DNA from: Roseimicrobium sp. ORNL1
GTDB lineage: Bacteria > Verrucomicrobiota > Verrucomicrobiia > Verrucomicrobiales > Verrucomicrobiaceae
Direction of reading: 5' to 3'
Length of the DNA stretch: 64,000 nt
NCBI RefSeq assembly: GCF_011044495.1
Contig: NZ_CP049143.1
Location: 5,022,001 to 5,086,000 of the forward strand
A model generated the notes under the pieces. It was not told where the DNA came from and did not search any database. It saw only the letters and a list, made by a program, of their open reading frames with translations. Below, piece after piece: positions 24,376-34,262 of the stretch. Position 1 is the first letter of the stretch; each line of letters begins with the position of its first letter. A program made the position numbers and the translations under genes.

Positions 24376-25182
24376 ATGAAAAAGCGTATCCTCGGCGTGA
24401 TTCTCTTCCTGGCCTTTGGCCTGGCGCGTTTCCCGTTGGAACAGGCGATGACCATGTCCCTCCGGGAGCAGGGACTGAAGCAGTCCCCACCGCAGGTAAG
24501 CTGGCTGGAGGACTTTGGTCAGATGTTTCTGGCTTCGCTCGGGGGCCTGCGCGGCCTCGTGGCGAGCGTGGGCTATCTGGAAGCTTACTCCGCCTGGGAA
24601 CGAAACGACTGGGGCGCGGTGGATAACCGCATGACCCTGGTCACGCGCATGAAGCCCTACGAGCCCACTTACTGGGATGATGCGGCCTGGCACATGGCCT
24701 ATAATGCCGCCTCCTACTTCAAGCGGGACAAGGAGCTTCGCGCTGCCATCCAGAACAAGCTCTTCCAGGATCACGTGCAGCGCGGCATCGAAATCATCAA
24801 CGAGGGCCTGCAGTACCTGCCCGAAAACCGCCGCCTTCTGGAAACCCTGGGATACATCTACAAGGACCGCCAACCCAACCCCACCCTGGCTGCCGACGCC
24901 TTCCTCAGGGCGCATGCCGCCGGATCCCTCGACTTCATGGAGCGCCTCGCGGCCTATGAACTGGTGAAAGTGGGCGACCGCGCCTCCTCGGAGAAAGCTT
25001 ACGAAATCCTGAAACGTTACTACGACAAGGGCGAGCCCTTCACGCGCATGGAGAGCATCCAGCGGGATCTGCGGGTTCTGGAAAACCGGCTGAATATTCC
25101 CCCTGCGCAGCGCCTCCCGCCTGCACCCCCGAAGGACACGACCGTCCCGAAGCGGCCTATGTTGCGCAAATCCAACCCCTAA
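24376..25182 (+). CDS. Membrane-anchored TPR-like protein
   Basis: A 268-residue protein. The ATG at 24376 begins MKKRILGVILFLAFGLARFP, a signal anchor. The body is helical with repeated Trp/Tyr-Ala spacing (LEAYSAWERNDWGAVDNRMT, AAWHMAYNAASYFKRDKELR, INEGLQYLPENRRLLETLGY), like degenerate TPR units. The C-terminus is Pro-rich and probably disordered. It lies 22 bp after the permease gene and is likely part of the same operon. It could be an adaptor of the ABC transporter; there is no direct evidence for this. Confidence 0.65.
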   Translation: MKKRILGVILFLAFGLARFPLEQAMTMSLREQGLKQSPPQVSWLEDFGQMFLASLGGLRGLVASVGYLEAYSAWERNDWGAVDNRMTLVTRMKPYEPTYWDDAAWHMAYNAASYFKRDKELRAAIQNKLFQDHVQRGIEIINEGLQYLPENRRLLETLGYIYKDRQPNPTLAADAFLRAHAAGSLDFMERLAAYELVKVGDRASSEKAYEILKRYYDKGEPFTRMESIQRDLRVLENRLNIPPAQRLPPAPPKDTTVPKRPMLRKSNP

Positions 25183-25262
25183 GCACTAGTTTTCCTCCAC
25201 AGGGCATTTCCTGAGCTTGACCTGCCCCGCCTCCACGCCCACGTTAACCTTTCGCCGTTTTC

Positions 25263-25985
25263 ATGCGCTACGCCATCTTTGGAGACATACACGCCAACTG
25301 GGAAGCTCTCATGACCGTCATGGGAGATTCCCAAGAGCAGGGATGCACCCACTATGTTTGCGTGGGAGACATCGTCGGGTACAACGCCGATCCCGGTGAA
25401 TGCCTCGACTACGTCCGCTCCCTCAACTGCCCGGTCGTCAAAGGCAACCACGACGAGGAAGCCACGCAGGACCGCACGCTGGACGAGCTGAATCCCCTGG
25501 CGGAAAGCGCCCTCCTCTGGACCCGGCAGAAGCTGACCGAGGACCAGAAGCAGTGGCTGCGTGAGCTCAAGCTGGTGCGCCAGGTGCGGGATTTCACCAT
25601 CGTGCATGCCACCCTCGACTCCCCCGGAAGCTGGGCCTATGTGGCCAACCGGTTCGATGCGATGGCCAGCTTCAGCTACCAGTTCACCCAGCTCTGCTTC
25701 TACGGGCACACCCACGCCCCGCGCATTTACGAAAAGGACGATACCGTCCGCTGCCTGCGGGACACGGATACCACCCTCCGCCGCGGTGTGAAGTACTTCA
25801 TCAACGTGGGCAGTGTGGGCCAGCCCCGCGATGGCGACTGGCGCTCCTCCTATGCCATCTATGACGTGGAAAAGCAGACGGTGAACATCCGCCGTCTGGA
25901 GTACGATCTGCGCACCACGCAGCAGAAAATCCGCGACGCCGGCCTGCCCACCATCCTGGCCGAGCGCCTCGCCTTGGGAAGATGA
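25263..25985 (+). CDS. Metallophosphoesterase (YfcE/MJ0936-type)
   Basis: A 240-residue calcineurin-like phosphoesterase. Motifs in order: FGDIHANWEALMTVM, VCVGDIVGYNADPGECLDYV, VVKGNHDEEATQDRT, TIVHATLDSPGSWAY and FYGHTHAPRIYEK. A dinuclear metal site is complete. The group acts on cyclic or linear phosphodiesters. It overlaps the GT9 gene by 4 bp (ATGA), so the two are translationally coupled. Confidence 0.85.
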   Translation: MRYAIFGDIHANWEALMTVMGDSQEQGCTHYVCVGDIVGYNADPGECLDYVRSLNCPVVKGNHDEEATQDRTLDELNPLAESALLWTRQKLTEDQKQWLRELKLVRQVRDFTIVHATLDSPGSWAYVANRFDAMASFSYQFTQLCFYGHTHAPRIYEKDDTVRCLRDTDTTLRRGVKYFINVGSVGQPRDGDWRSSYAIYDVEKQTVNIRRLEYDLRTTQQKIRDAGLPTILAERLALGR

Positions 25986-26998
25986 GCAGCAGCAACGGGC
26001 GGGTCGCAGATCTCGCACAGTTCCGTTCTGTGTTTCTCATCAAGCCCAGTTCGCTGGGAGACATTGTTCACACGCTTCCCTCTGCGCACTTCATCAAGCG
26101 CGCCTACCCGCATCTCGAGCTGCGCTGGATGTGCAATCCCGAATGGATGCCCCTGCTGGAGGGCAATCCGGATCTCACGGAAGTCGTCCCCTTCCCCCGT
26201 GGTGAATTCAAGGGCCTGGCCGCTGTGCCGAGGCTCTACCAATGGGCTCGTGCTCTCAATGCCGCACCGCGCACCATGCCGGAAATCACCCTGGATTTCC
26301 AGGGGCTGATGCGTAGCGCGCTCACCAGCCTGGCCAGGGGCACCGACCCCGTGATCGGCATGTCCGACGCACGAGAAGGCGCCCACCTGCTGTATCGCAG
26401 GGTGGTGCCGGTGGATAAGCAGGACCACGCCGTGGACCGCTACCTCACCCTGGTGCGTGCCCTGGGCATCGAAACTGCACCTGCCGACGTGGAATTTCCC
26501 CTGCCCGAGGGTGAGCGCCCGGATGCGGAACACATTCCCAGTGACTTCATCCTGCTGCACCCGTATTCGCGTGGAGCTGGGAAATCACTTTCCGCGGAAG
26601 TGCTGCAGACACTGTGCGACTGCTTCGCGCCGCACCCGGTTGTCATCGCTGGCAGATGTGGCGAACCGTTTCAAATCAGCGGTGGCCATGTGACCTCGCT
26701 GGTGAATCGCACCACGCTGCCCGGCCTTGTGTGGCTGATCCGGCAATCGCGCGCCTGCATCAGTGTGGACAGCGGTCCCATGCACATCGCCTCCGCACTG
26801 CAGCCGCGCACACTGGGCATCCATACCTGGAGCAATCCCCGGCGCGTGGGCCCCTACAGCAGCGCTGCCTACGTCTGGAAAGCGGGACGAATTGCCCACC
26901 GACACGCGTTTTCAGATGAAGAAGTGCGATCAAAGCAGATGATGGACGCCAGCGCAGCACGTCGCGCTGCGGACTTCGTGCTCCAGACCTGGTGCTAG
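25982..26998 (+). CDS. Glycosyltransferase family 9 (heptosyltransferase-like)
   Basis: A 338-residue cytosolic, membrane-associated GT-B enzyme. The family entry FLIKPSSLGDIVHTLPSAHF and RAYPHLELRWMCNPEWMPLL is present, with EITLDFQGLMRSALTSLARG in the middle. The nucleotide-sugar-binding part is ILLHPYSRGAGKSLSAEVLQ, VIAGRCGEP, and ISVDSGPMHIASALQPRTLG (the SGPMH motif). Such enzymes add heptose or a related sugar to the lipopolysaccharide core. The overlap with the phosphoesterase gene suggests a shared envelope-related role. Confidence 0.85.
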   Translation: MSSSNGRVADLAQFRSVFLIKPSSLGDIVHTLPSAHFIKRAYPHLELRWMCNPEWMPLLEGNPDLTEVVPFPRGEFKGLAAVPRLYQWARALNAAPRTMPEITLDFQGLMRSALTSLARGTDPVIGMSDAREGAHLLYRRVVPVDKQDHAVDRYLTLVRALGIETAPADVEFPLPEGERPDAEHIPSDFILLHPYSRGAGKSLSAEVLQTLCDCFAPHPVVIAGRCGEPFQISGGHVTSLVNRTTLPGLVWLIRQSRACISVDSGPMHIASALQPRTLGIHTWSNPRRVGPYSSAAYVWKAGRIAHRHAFSDEEVRSKQMMDASAARRAADFVLQTWC

Positions 26999-27023
26999 TG
27001 CCAAACCCTCCCCTTCCTTCAGC

Positions 27024-28652
27024 ATGTCCCAGTGGCGCTCCCGAGCTTTCCACCTGACGCGCGATCGCTCGTTCCTGCTCCGGGTGGCCGGGGGCATCGT
27101 GACCGTGTGCGCGCTAATCTCCGTGTCGATGCTGGCCGTGCGGGGAAAAGTATGGCCAAGCCCCGTCATGGATCCTCCCACGACGGAGGAAATCGTGCAG
27201 ACCTACCAGTCCGTGCAGAAGGATGAGTACGAACTTCTGAGAGAATCGCCGAATCAGGAGCCCGCACGGCTCATGAAATGGCTGTTCGATCTGGAGTTGC
27301 TGCAAGGCCAGACCTTCGATCCCACCACCCTCAAGTTCGAGGGCATGGAGCTCTCGGCGCTTTTTCACCAGCATCTGGAGAGTGCGGATCAATATCAAGC
27401 ATTCGCGGCGTACACCCGCTACAAATTTCAGAAGGATGTGACCGCCAGGCACAAGGCGTTGGATGAACTGATCCGAATCGGCCTCCATGACGATGCTCCA
27501 CGTCACTCCAATGAACTCTATGCCGCGACCCAGTACCGGCTGCAAAACTTGGACGAGGCGCTTCAGGCCTGGATGCGGGAGAGCCGCCACTTTCCAGACG
27601 CCACCGCCTCTCGCGAAAATGCCTTCATCCTGGCGGTGCGGCTCAAGAATTCGGAGGCACTGAGGGAGCTCTGCAGTGATCAGTCCTTCCTCAAAACCAT
27701 CGACGCCATCGGTCTGCGTGATGCCGCGAAGATCATCCCTGACCGGAAGCTGCTGTTTCAAGCCATGGCCCGCATCACCTGGGAGCGCTGGATGCAGGGT
27801 GCAGCGCTATTCCTCGCACTTCTCGCTGCCGGCATCTGGTACGGCATTCTCGTGTACACCGGAAGCCGCGAGCCGTACCGCTGGATTCGCTTCCTGCCCG
27901 CGGTCTTTGCCGGCATTGTCAGCGTAACGGTGTTGCTGTGGTTTCAGCAAATCATCGACTACCGCATGCCCACGGACGGCGGAGGCAATGCCCCCACTCC
28001 CACCCATTCCATGATGGACTGGATCCTGAACGTGGGCCTTCCAGAAGAAGGGGTGAAGGCGCTCCTGTTCGCCTTCTTCCTCCCCGTGTTGTTGAGCAAC
28101 GGCTCTGCCACCAAAGCCGCCCTGGTCGGAGGCTGTGTGGGGCTTGGGTTCGCACTGGATGAGAACCTGCTCTACTTCTCCATGGGCGGCACCACTCACG
28201 CTTTGGGCAGGTTTCTCACCGCAAACTTCCTGCATATTGGCCTTACCGGCATTCTCGGCTGGGGAATGTACGAGCTCTTCCGCTCACGCTTCCACAAGGC
28301 GACCGAATTCCTCGCCGTATTCCTCGGAGTGACGCTGGCCCATGGGTTGTATGACTTCACCGCCGTCATTTCCAATGACGCGTGGGGCATGAGCATCATG
28401 CACACGATCATCCTCGCGGCGATCGCGAAGTATTATCTCAACCTGCTGCACTCCCCTGACGAACGTCCCGCGGGCTGGGTATTTTCCCGCACCTCGATCT
28501 TTGTCTGGGGCATCGCCTTGCTAGTGGGCGTGATGATGATGGCCGCCACCTACCAGCGCCACAGCATCCAGGGCATCACGGACACCCTCAGCACCGCTCT
28601 CAGCCTCGCCATCGTGGCCATCATCTTCATCCGCGAGTTCCGCGAGGTGTGA
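27024..28652 (+). CDS. PrsW family glutamic intramembrane protease
   Basis: A 542-residue protein. One N-terminal membrane helix is followed by a soluble region of about 200 residues with TPR-like helices, then about eight membrane segments from about 255 on. PrsW signature residues are visible: the Glu pair in VGLPEEGVKALLFAFF, GLGFALDENLLYFSMG, and the histidines in FLHIGLTGILGW and VTLAHGLYDFTAV. PrsW cleaves an anti-sigma factor in Bacillus; the target here is unknown. The N-terminal soluble domain is an addition relative to the roughly 220-residue Bacillus protein. It ends the co-directional run that begins with acylphosphatase. Confidence 0.85.
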   Translation: MSQWRSRAFHLTRDRSFLLRVAGGIVTVCALISVSMLAVRGKVWPSPVMDPPTTEEIVQTYQSVQKDEYELLRESPNQEPARLMKWLFDLELLQGQTFDPTTLKFEGMELSALFHQHLESADQYQAFAAYTRYKFQKDVTARHKALDELIRIGLHDDAPRHSNELYAATQYRLQNLDEALQAWMRESRHFPDATASRENAFILAVRLKNSEALRELCSDQSFLKTIDAIGLRDAAKIIPDRKLLFQAMARITWERWMQGAALFLALLAAGIWYGILVYTGSREPYRWIRFLPAVFAGIVSVTVLLWFQQIIDYRMPTDGGGNAPTPTHSMMDWILNVGLPEEGVKALLFAFFLPVLLSNGSATKAALVGGCVGLGFALDENLLYFSMGGTTHALGRFLTANFLHIGLTGILGWGMYELFRSRFHKATEFLAVFLGVTLAHGLYDFTAVISNDAWGMSIMHTIILAAIAKYYLNLLHSPDERPAGWVFSRTSIFVWGIALLVGVMMMAATYQRHSIQGITDTLSTALSLAIVAIIFIREFREV

Positions 28653-28744
28653 GGTGTGACCGCAGGTGAGGTGACGCTTCTTCATCTTCGGAAAGCGGCC
28701 ACGGGGTTGGCACGTTCCTGAAACGCCAAACTTCACGCATCGGC

Positions 28745-28822
28745 CCTGGGAGCGCTGGCCTCTGGCCGGCGTATTCATCCGCGTCGTAAACACCACGCCG
28801 GCCGGAGGCCAGCGCTCCCAGG
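28745..28822. repeat. 28-bp inverted repeat after prsW
   Basis: The arm 28745-28772 (CCTGGGAGCGCTGGCCTCTG start) matches the reverse complement of 28795-28822 with one mismatch. Located in the 323-bp gap between convergent prsW and ppdK, it may act as a bidirectional terminator or be a REP-type element. Confidence 0.7.
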
Positions 28823-28877
28823 ACTGCAGTCGCGACAGCTCACTCCGTGATGCATTTGAGGTCTCCTCGTCGCATGC

Positions 28878-28915
28878 AAAAACAAAGTCCTGCGGGGATG
28901 CACCCCGCAGGACTT
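28878..28915 (-). terminator. Rho-independent terminator of ppdK
   Basis: On the minus strand, a perfect 13-bp stem (AAGTCCTGCGGGG / CCCCGCAGGACTT) with a 5-base loop precedes TTTGTTTTTG. It starts 61 bp after the ppdK stop codon. Confidence 0.85.
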
Positions 28916-28975
28916 CGTTGTTGACGGACTATTGTTTCGTTCGTCTGCGTTTGTCAGGCCTGTGAAGGCCCCGCG

Positions 28976-31930
28976 TTACTTCTTCTTCGCTTTTTTAGCG
29001 GCTTTCTTCGCGGGCTTCTTGGCGGCTTTCTTAGCGGCTTTCTTGGCCATAGGTTTGTTCCTCGTTTTAGTATTTTTGGTTGCTGTTTTCTTATCGACCG
29101 TGGCCTTGCCTCCCGAGCGCGCCTTCACGGCGGGCTTGGATCCAGCACTGACACGGACATCTTTTTGCGAGGCGGCCGCTTCTTCAAGCGCTGCCTGGGC
29201 TGCTGCCAACCGCGCGATCGGAACGCGGTACGGGCTGCAGCTCACGTAGTTCAAACCAAGGCGGTGACAGAACTTCACGCTGTCAGGATCACCACCGTGC
29301 TCACCGCAGATCCCGAGCTTGAGGTCGGGCTTGGTGGTACGGCCTTTCTCCACGGCAATCTTCATCAGAGAGCCGACGCCAACCTGGTCAAGGGTCGCAA
29401 AAGGATTCTTCTTGAACACCTCGTTCTCCTGGTACGGAGTGAGGAACGCACCCATGTCGTCACGGCTGATGCCAAGGGCAGTCTGCGTGAGGTCGTTGGT
29501 ACCAAAGCTGAAGAACTGTGCTGTCTCGGCGATCTCGTCAGCGGTGATGGCTCCGCGCGGCACTTCAATCATCGTGCCGACTTGGTAGTCGATCTTCGCC
29601 TTGCGCTCTTTCATGACTGCTTTCGCGACAGCATGCACGATCTCGACCTGCAAGTCGAGTTCCTTCTTGAAGCCAACAAGAGGAATCATTACTTCGGGCT
29701 TCACTTTGACGCCAGATTTCTGGACGTCAACTGCTGCTTCAAAAATTGCGCGGGCCTGCATCTCCGTGATTTCCGGATAGGCAATGCCAAGGCGACAACC
29801 GCGGTGACCAAGCATCGGGTTGAATTCATGAAGCTGATGGATGCGCTGCACGATGAACTCGCGAGTCATGCCAGTCTTCTTCACCGTGTCGCTCATCTCG
29901 TTCTCCTGGTCTTCCTTCGGGAGGAATTCATGGAGAGGAGGGTCAAGCAGACGGATGGTGGCAGGAAGACCCTTGAGAGCCTTGAAGATGCCGGTGAAGT
30001 CTTCGCGCTGATACGGAAGAAGCTTCGCCAATGCCTTCTTACGGCCTTCGAGGTCGGTGGACATGATCATCTCACGCACTGCGTAGATGCGATCACCTTC
30101 GAAGAACATGTGCTCCGTACGGCAGAGACCGATGCCAGTAGCGCCGAACGCAAGAGCGTTCTCCACCTGGTCGGGGCTGTCCGCATTGGTGCGCACGGCG
30201 AGCTTGGTCACCTTCGAGCACCAGGTCATGAGCTTCTGGAAGTTCTGGAAGGTACGGCCTTCCTTCGCTTCCGCGCTGCCTTCGACAAGCGCCTGGGTGA
30301 TTTCCGAAGCGGCGGTCGGCAGGCTGCCTTCATACACCACACCGGAGGAACCATCGATCGAGAGGAAGTCACCTTCCTTGTAGGTCGAGCCGGCCACGGT
30401 CAGCGTGCGCTTTTCGTAGTCGATGCTCATGTCCGGAGTCTTGTCGGCCGCGCCGCAGACGCACACCTTGCCCATCTGACGGGCGACGAGAGCGGCGTGG
30501 GAGGACACACCACCACGGAGGGTGAGGATGCCTTCGGAGGCCAGCATGCCGCGGATGTCTTCCGGGGAGGTTTCGTTACGAACGAGGAGGACTTTCTCAC
30601 CCTTCTCGCCGGCGGCTGCCGCACGATCCGAGTTGAAGTAGATCTTGCCGCTGGCTGCGCCAGGACCAGCGTTCAGACCGCTGGCGATCGACTTGGCAGC
30701 CTTCACCGCCTTGGAGTCGAAGATGGGAGCGAGCACCTGCTCAAGCTGGTCGGCGGGCACGCGACGGATCGCGGTCTGCCAGTCGATGAGCTTTTCCTTC
30801 TCCATTTCCACTGCGAAGCGGACAGCGGCGACGCCGGTACGCTTGCCGTTACGGGTCTGGAGCATGAACACCTTGCCGTCCTGGATGGTGAACTCAAAGT
30901 CCTGCACATCCTTGAAGTGGGACTCCAGCACGCCACGGATGCGGTCAAGCTCCTTATAAGGAGCAGGCATCACAGCGGCCAGCTCGGCCACGGGGCTCGG
31001 GGTGCGCACGCCGGCGACGACGTCTTCACCCTGGGCATTGATGAGGAACTCACCGTAGAACACCTTCTCGCCAGTGGCGGGGTCACGTGTGAATGCCACA
31101 CCGGAACCGGAGTTTTCACCCGTGTTGCCGAAGACCATGGCCTGCACGTTCACAGCCGTGCCCCACTCGTGCGGGATGTTGTACTTGCGGCGATACACGA
31201 TCGCGCGGTCGTTGTTCCAGGAGCCGAACACAGCGCCCACGGCGCCCTTGAGCTGGTCCCAGGGATTGGTCGGGAATTCCTTCTTGGTGCGATCCTTCAC
31301 CAGCTTCTTGAAGCGGGCGACGAGTTCCTTGTAGTCGTCCACGGTCAGGTGGGCGTCATCCACGTCGTCTTCATGGTGGTCATGCTTGAGCTTGTGAATG
31401 ACGAGCTCGAAGGGATCTTCGTCTTCATCAGGGCGCTTCTGCACACCCATCACCACGTCACCGTACATCTGGATGAAACGGCGGTAGCAGTCCCAGGCGA
31501 AACGCTCGTTGCCCGTGGCCTTCACCAGCGCAAGCACCGTCTGATCGTTGAGACCCAGGTTGAGGATGGTGTCCATCATGCCCGGCATGGAGTCACGTGC
31601 ACCGGAGCGCACGGCCAGCAGGAGCGGCATACCCTTGGTATCGCCGAACTTGCAGCCCATGATCTTTTCCATGCCTGCGACACCCTTTTCCACTTCACCC
31701 TGGAGGGAAGCGGGATAGGTGTGCTTGTTGTCGTAGTAGTACGTGCAGACGTCCGTGCTGATCGTATATCCGGGAGGCACTGGGAGACCGATGCGGCTCA
31801 TTTCCGCGAGGTTCGCACCCTTGCCGCCCAGGAGGGCCTTCATGCTTCCATTCCCATCCGCCTTGCCCGCTCCGAAGAAATATACGTATTTGGTTTTGCT
31901 TGCGCTACCTTTGGATGCTTTTTTTGCCAT
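28976..31930 (-). CDS. ppdK: Pyruvate, phosphate dikinase with histone-like tail
   Basis: Reversibly converts pyruvate, ATP and phosphate to phosphoenolpyruvate, AMP and pyrophosphate. The 984-residue product has all three parts: the ATP-grasp region ([20 protein letters not shown] near the start), the phosphohistidine domain with the swivelling His in [19 protein letters not shown], and the barrel with [12 protein letters not shown] and the C-terminal catalytic Cys region [20 protein letters not shown]. Residues about 923-984 are an extra tail; the last 24 residues are almost only Lys and Ala ([20 protein letters not shown]), like histone H1/Hc1. Typical PPDK is about 880-910 residues. A promoter is proposed at 32018-32045. 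Confidence 0.95.
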   Translation of the reverse strand: MAKKASKGSASKTKYVYFFGAGKADGNGSMKALLGGKGANLAEMSRIGLPVPPGYTISTDVCTYYYDNKHTYPASLQGEVEKGVAGMEKIMGCKFGDTKGMPLLLAVRSGARDSMPGMMDTILNLGLNDQTVLALVKATGNERFAWDCYRRFIQMYGDVVMGVQKRPDEDEDPFELVIHKLKHDHHEDDVDDAHLTVDDYKELVARFKKLVKDRTKKEFPTNPWDQLKGAVGAVFGSWNNDRAIVYRRKYNIPHEWGTAVNVQAMVFGNTGENSGSGVAFTRDPATGEKVFYGEFLINAQGEDVVAGVRTPSPVAELAAVMPAPYKELDRIRGVLESHFKDVQDFEFTIQDGKVFMLQTRNGKRTGVAAVRFAVEMEKEKLIDWQTAIRRVPADQLEQVLAPIFDSKAVKAAKSIASGLNAGPGAASGKIYFNSDRAAAAGEKGEKVLLVRNETSPEDIRGMLASEGILTLRGGVSSHAALVARQMGKVCVCGAADKTPDMSIDYEKRTLTVAGSTYKEGDFLSIDGSSGVVYEGSLPTAASEITQALVEGSAEAKEGRTFQNFQKLMTWCSKVTKLAVRTNADSPDQVENALAFGATGIGLCRTEHMFFEGDRIYAVREMIMSTDLEGRKKALAKLLPYQREDFTGIFKALKGLPATIRLLDPPLHEFLPKEDQENEMSDTVKKTGMTREFIVQRIHQLHEFNPMLGHRGCRLGIAYPEITEMQARAIFEAAVDVQKSGVKVKPEVMIPLVGFKKELDLQVEIVHAVAKAVMKERKAKIDYQVGTMIEVPRGAITADEIAETAQFFSFGTNDLTQTALGISRDDMGAFLTPYQENEVFKKNPFATLDQVGVGSLMKIAVEKGRTTKPDLKLGICGEHGGDPDSVKFCHRLGLNYVSCSPYRVPIARLAAAQAALEEAAASQKDVRVSAGSKPAVKARSGGKATVDKKTATKNTKTRNKPMAKKAAKKAAKKPAKKAAKKAKKK

Positions 31931-32017
31931 GGTTTGGTTGCCCGAGTACGGACTTTGACGTGTGTTGCGTTGTTGTGAATGAGCCCTGCGCAGGGAAGTC
32001 GCAGATCATTTTCGCAG

Positions 32018-32045
32018 AGAGTATTTCGTTCAAAAACGCTGTCAA
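32018..32045 (-). promoter_or_regulatory. Candidate sigma-70 promoter of ppdK
   Basis: On the minus strand TTGACA (32045-32040) and TACTCT (32023-32018) are separated by 16 bp, giving a leader of about 80 bases. The 617-bp gap 31931-32547 also contains a forward promoter (see 32456-32485) and no supported gene. Confidence 0.5.
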
Positions 32046-32455
32046 TACATTTGCGGCATTGTTGCATTACCGTCTCATCAGATGTGAAAACGGGTGAGGG
32101 CGCAGCATGCTCATGACCTCTCCGTGGGAGCCATTGGCATGAATCGTATGCTTCATGGAGGAACCCCGAGTGAAGCGCATTCAACGGCGGAGAACTCTCG
32201 AGGAAACAGCAGGGCTTGCTTCACACAAAACACGAGCCTCCAGTGAGAGACCAGAATGCGGTTCCGTCCCCGCCAATCCGTGGCAGGAGCCCGGGCAAAT
32301 CTGGAGGCAAGGCCCGCCGCCCGAAGTGCTCCTGATGACGCAGCCTCACTTCCGTACACCCCTGCGACCCAACGTTTCGTCATCCCAGAGGTCTATTATA
32401 AGAGGAGGCCGCAAACGCCTTCCCAAGCCCCGCCTCCCCCACCCCACGAACCATC

Positions 32456-32485
32456 TTGACGGTTTTGGCGAAAGTCCGCTATTCT
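32456..32485 (+). promoter_or_regulatory. Candidate sigma-70 promoter of the prepilin-like gene
   Basis: TTGACG at 32456-32461 and TATTCT at 32480-32485 are separated by 18 bp. The predicted leader to the ATG at 32548 is about 56 bases. Confidence 0.55.
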
Positions 32486-32547
32486 TGGAAATATCCGGCG
32501 GCTTGCCCGCCACATTCATTGCCCAAATCCCCCATTCTGAACCTTCC

Positions 32548-33138
32548 ATGAAGCACCAACACCCCACTTCCCTGCAACCACGGGGATTCACCTTGATCGA
32601 AATGCTGGTCGTGATCGGCATCATCGCCATCCTGGCCACCATCGCCGTTCCTGCCGGACAGGCGGTGTTGAGGAAGGCACGCGAACTTCAGGCCAAGGCA
32701 CAAATGCAAGGTGTCGTCCTGGCGGTAAAAGCCTATCAAACGGAGTACAGCCGCCTGCCCGCGACTGAATCCCCACCCCCCACCGAAGACAATACCGAAG
32801 GGTATGATACCTCGAGTGAAGACGGCAAAGGCATCATCGCCGTCCTGACTGGGAAGAACACGACGTTGAATCCTCGCACCATCCCCTTCTACGAGCCCCC
32901 AGCAGCCAAAAAAGGCGGTGGCGGCTACTCCGAGGCTGATGGCTTGGTCGATATTTGGGGCAAGAACGGTTACACGATCGTCCTCGACTACGACGGCGAC
33001 GGCCAAATCACCAGCCCCTATTCTGACGGGGATGACGCCAAAGTCTCCTCGAGTGTCATCATCTACTGCGCTGGGCAGGACAAGAAATTGGATGTGGGGA
33101 GCTCGACCAAGTCGGATGACCTCAAGAGCTGGGAATAA
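32548..33138 (+). CDS. Prepilin-type (type II secretion/pseudopilin-like) protein
   Basis: A 196-residue exported pilin-like protein. The leader MKHQHPTSLQPRG is cut before FTLIEMLVVIGIIAILATIA, with the conserved Phe and Glu5 of class III/prepilin peptidase substrates. A long N-terminal helix (VLRKARELQAKAQMQGVVLA) and a short globular domain follow. The C-terminal DYDGDGQITSPYSDGDD segment looks like a calcium-binding loop of major pseudopilins (GspG/PulG). Such single-gene pseudopilins are numerous in Verrucomicrobia and their exact roles are mostly unknown. The gene has its own promoter and terminator. Confidence 0.85.
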   Translation: MKHQHPTSLQPRGFTLIEMLVVIGIIAILATIAVPAGQAVLRKARELQAKAQMQGVVLAVKAYQTEYSRLPATESPPPTEDNTEGYDTSSEDGKGIIAVLTGKNTTLNPRTIPFYEPPAAKKGGGGYSEADGLVDIWGKNGYTIVLDYDGDGQITSPYSDGDDAKVSSSVIIYCAGQDKKLDVGSSTKSDDLKSWE

Positions 33139-33170
33139 TCCCGCCTCACGCTGACCCATTCGTTCTTTTC

Positions 33171-33203
33171 AAAACCCCGTGGGCTTCACCACGGGGTTTT
33201 TTT
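33171..33203 (+). terminator. Rho-independent terminator of the prepilin-like gene
   Basis: A 12-bp perfect stem (AAAACCCCGTGG / CCACGGGGTTTT) with a 6-base loop, running into a T-tract that ends at 33203. It lies 33 bp after the stop codon. Confidence 0.9.
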
Positions 33204-33284
33204 ACGTCTCCGAGCTACGCCAGCGTCAAAGTTTCTGTTGCACCTCACCGGCAAACAGGCATGGTGCCCGCTCGCCAGATAATT

Positions 33285-33361
<77 letters not shown>

Positions 33362-33778
33362 TGTTGATCGCCAACAGGTTACGCCGATCGCGACTGCCGG
33401 TTAGTACCGTACGCGCCGTTGTTCGCACAATTTTGCGACCGTGTGCCATCATGGAGTCACCTCGAAGTTGCGAGGCCATAGAACCGCCAAGGCGTTCTGG
33501 AGCGCGTCGTTCGAAGAGCACCCTGCAGGCGTAGGGTAAACGAAGGGTTTCATGAACCAGTCGAGCGCCTGCGAATTTTGGCGCACATTGGCAATACGCA
33601 TCCCCCCCCTTTGCGGGCTTCTTACCCAGAACCGCACCTACAATTGACCACCACCGCTCCAAATGAAGGGCACGCACAGGGATTCAGCTGAATACCGCGC
33701 CTCCGAAACGCATCTGCGCCCCCACACTTTCTGTTTCTGTCTCTTCAAAGGCTGCACCTTCGAAACTCTCTGACTTGG
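33362..33778. other. Gene-free stretch after tRNA-Pro
   Basis: About 417 bp with no supported gene, hairpin or promoter. Codon-like frames here are short or read through the tRNA antisense. There is no integrase gene and no repeated tRNA 3' end, so nothing visible points to an integrated element. Confidence 0.5.
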
Positions 33779-34201
33779 TCATTTCTTCGCGCTCACCAAC
33801 AGGCCTGAGACGATGAGCATGCTTCCAGCAATGGTCCTCAATGTGATCTTCTCCTGAAGTATCACGAAGGCCAGTAGTACCGCAACAACGACGCTTCCCT
33901 TGTCAATCAATGCCACCGTGGAGACTTCCCCATCCTTGATCGCTTTGTAGTAGAAGATCCAGGACACCGTCGTGGTTGCGGCGGAGATGCCCAGCCAGAG
34001 ATAGTTATTACCTGTCAGCGTGTTTAGCTGGCTGGGCTGGATGGCGAATACGCTGAAGAGCAGCACGAAGGCAAAAACGAAACAGGTCCTGATGGCAATG
34101 CCCAATTCCGCAGACACTCCAGCCAATCCAATCTTTGCAATTACCGAGGTCAGGCCGGCAAAGACCATCGAGATCAAGGCATATACTACCCACAGTTTCA
34201 T
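33779..34201 (-). CDS. EamA/DMT family transporter, half-size
   Basis: A 140-residue inner-membrane protein with about five hydrophobic helices, from MKLWVVYALISMVFAGLTSV onward. The pattern LGISAATTTVSWIFYYKAIK, VALIDKGSVVVAVLLAFVIL, then LRTIAGSMLIVSGLL is that of one EamA repeat (drug/metabolite transporter), with the conserved closing Gly-Leu-Leu. A full DMT protein has two such repeats; single-repeat members (YnfA/CrcB-size, about 140 residues) exist and work as dimers. The start at 34201 is chosen because the upstream extension is not membrane-like and runs into the next gene. Confidence 0.75.
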   Translation of the reverse strand: MKLWVVYALISMVFAGLTSVIAKIGLAGVSAELGIAIRTCFVFAFVLLFSVFAIQPSQLNTLTGNNYLWLGISAATTTVSWIFYYKAIKDGEVSTVALIDKGSVVVAVLLAFVILQEKITLRTIAGSMLIVSGLLVSAKK

Positions 34202-34262
34202 GATCCACTTCGCCCATTTGGGCGAGTCGATGTCAAGCCAGATGAGAATCCTGGACGGGGGG

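Noticed and set aside
29165-31978. Very long plus-strand open frame (937 codons) opposite ppdK
   Set aside because: It mirrors the codon pattern of ppdK; the minus strand has full PPDK motifs and the antisense product has none.
32155-32547. N-terminal extension of the prepilin-like gene
   Set aside because: The prepilin leader must be near the N-terminus, a good promoter lies inside the extension, and its composition is not protein-like.
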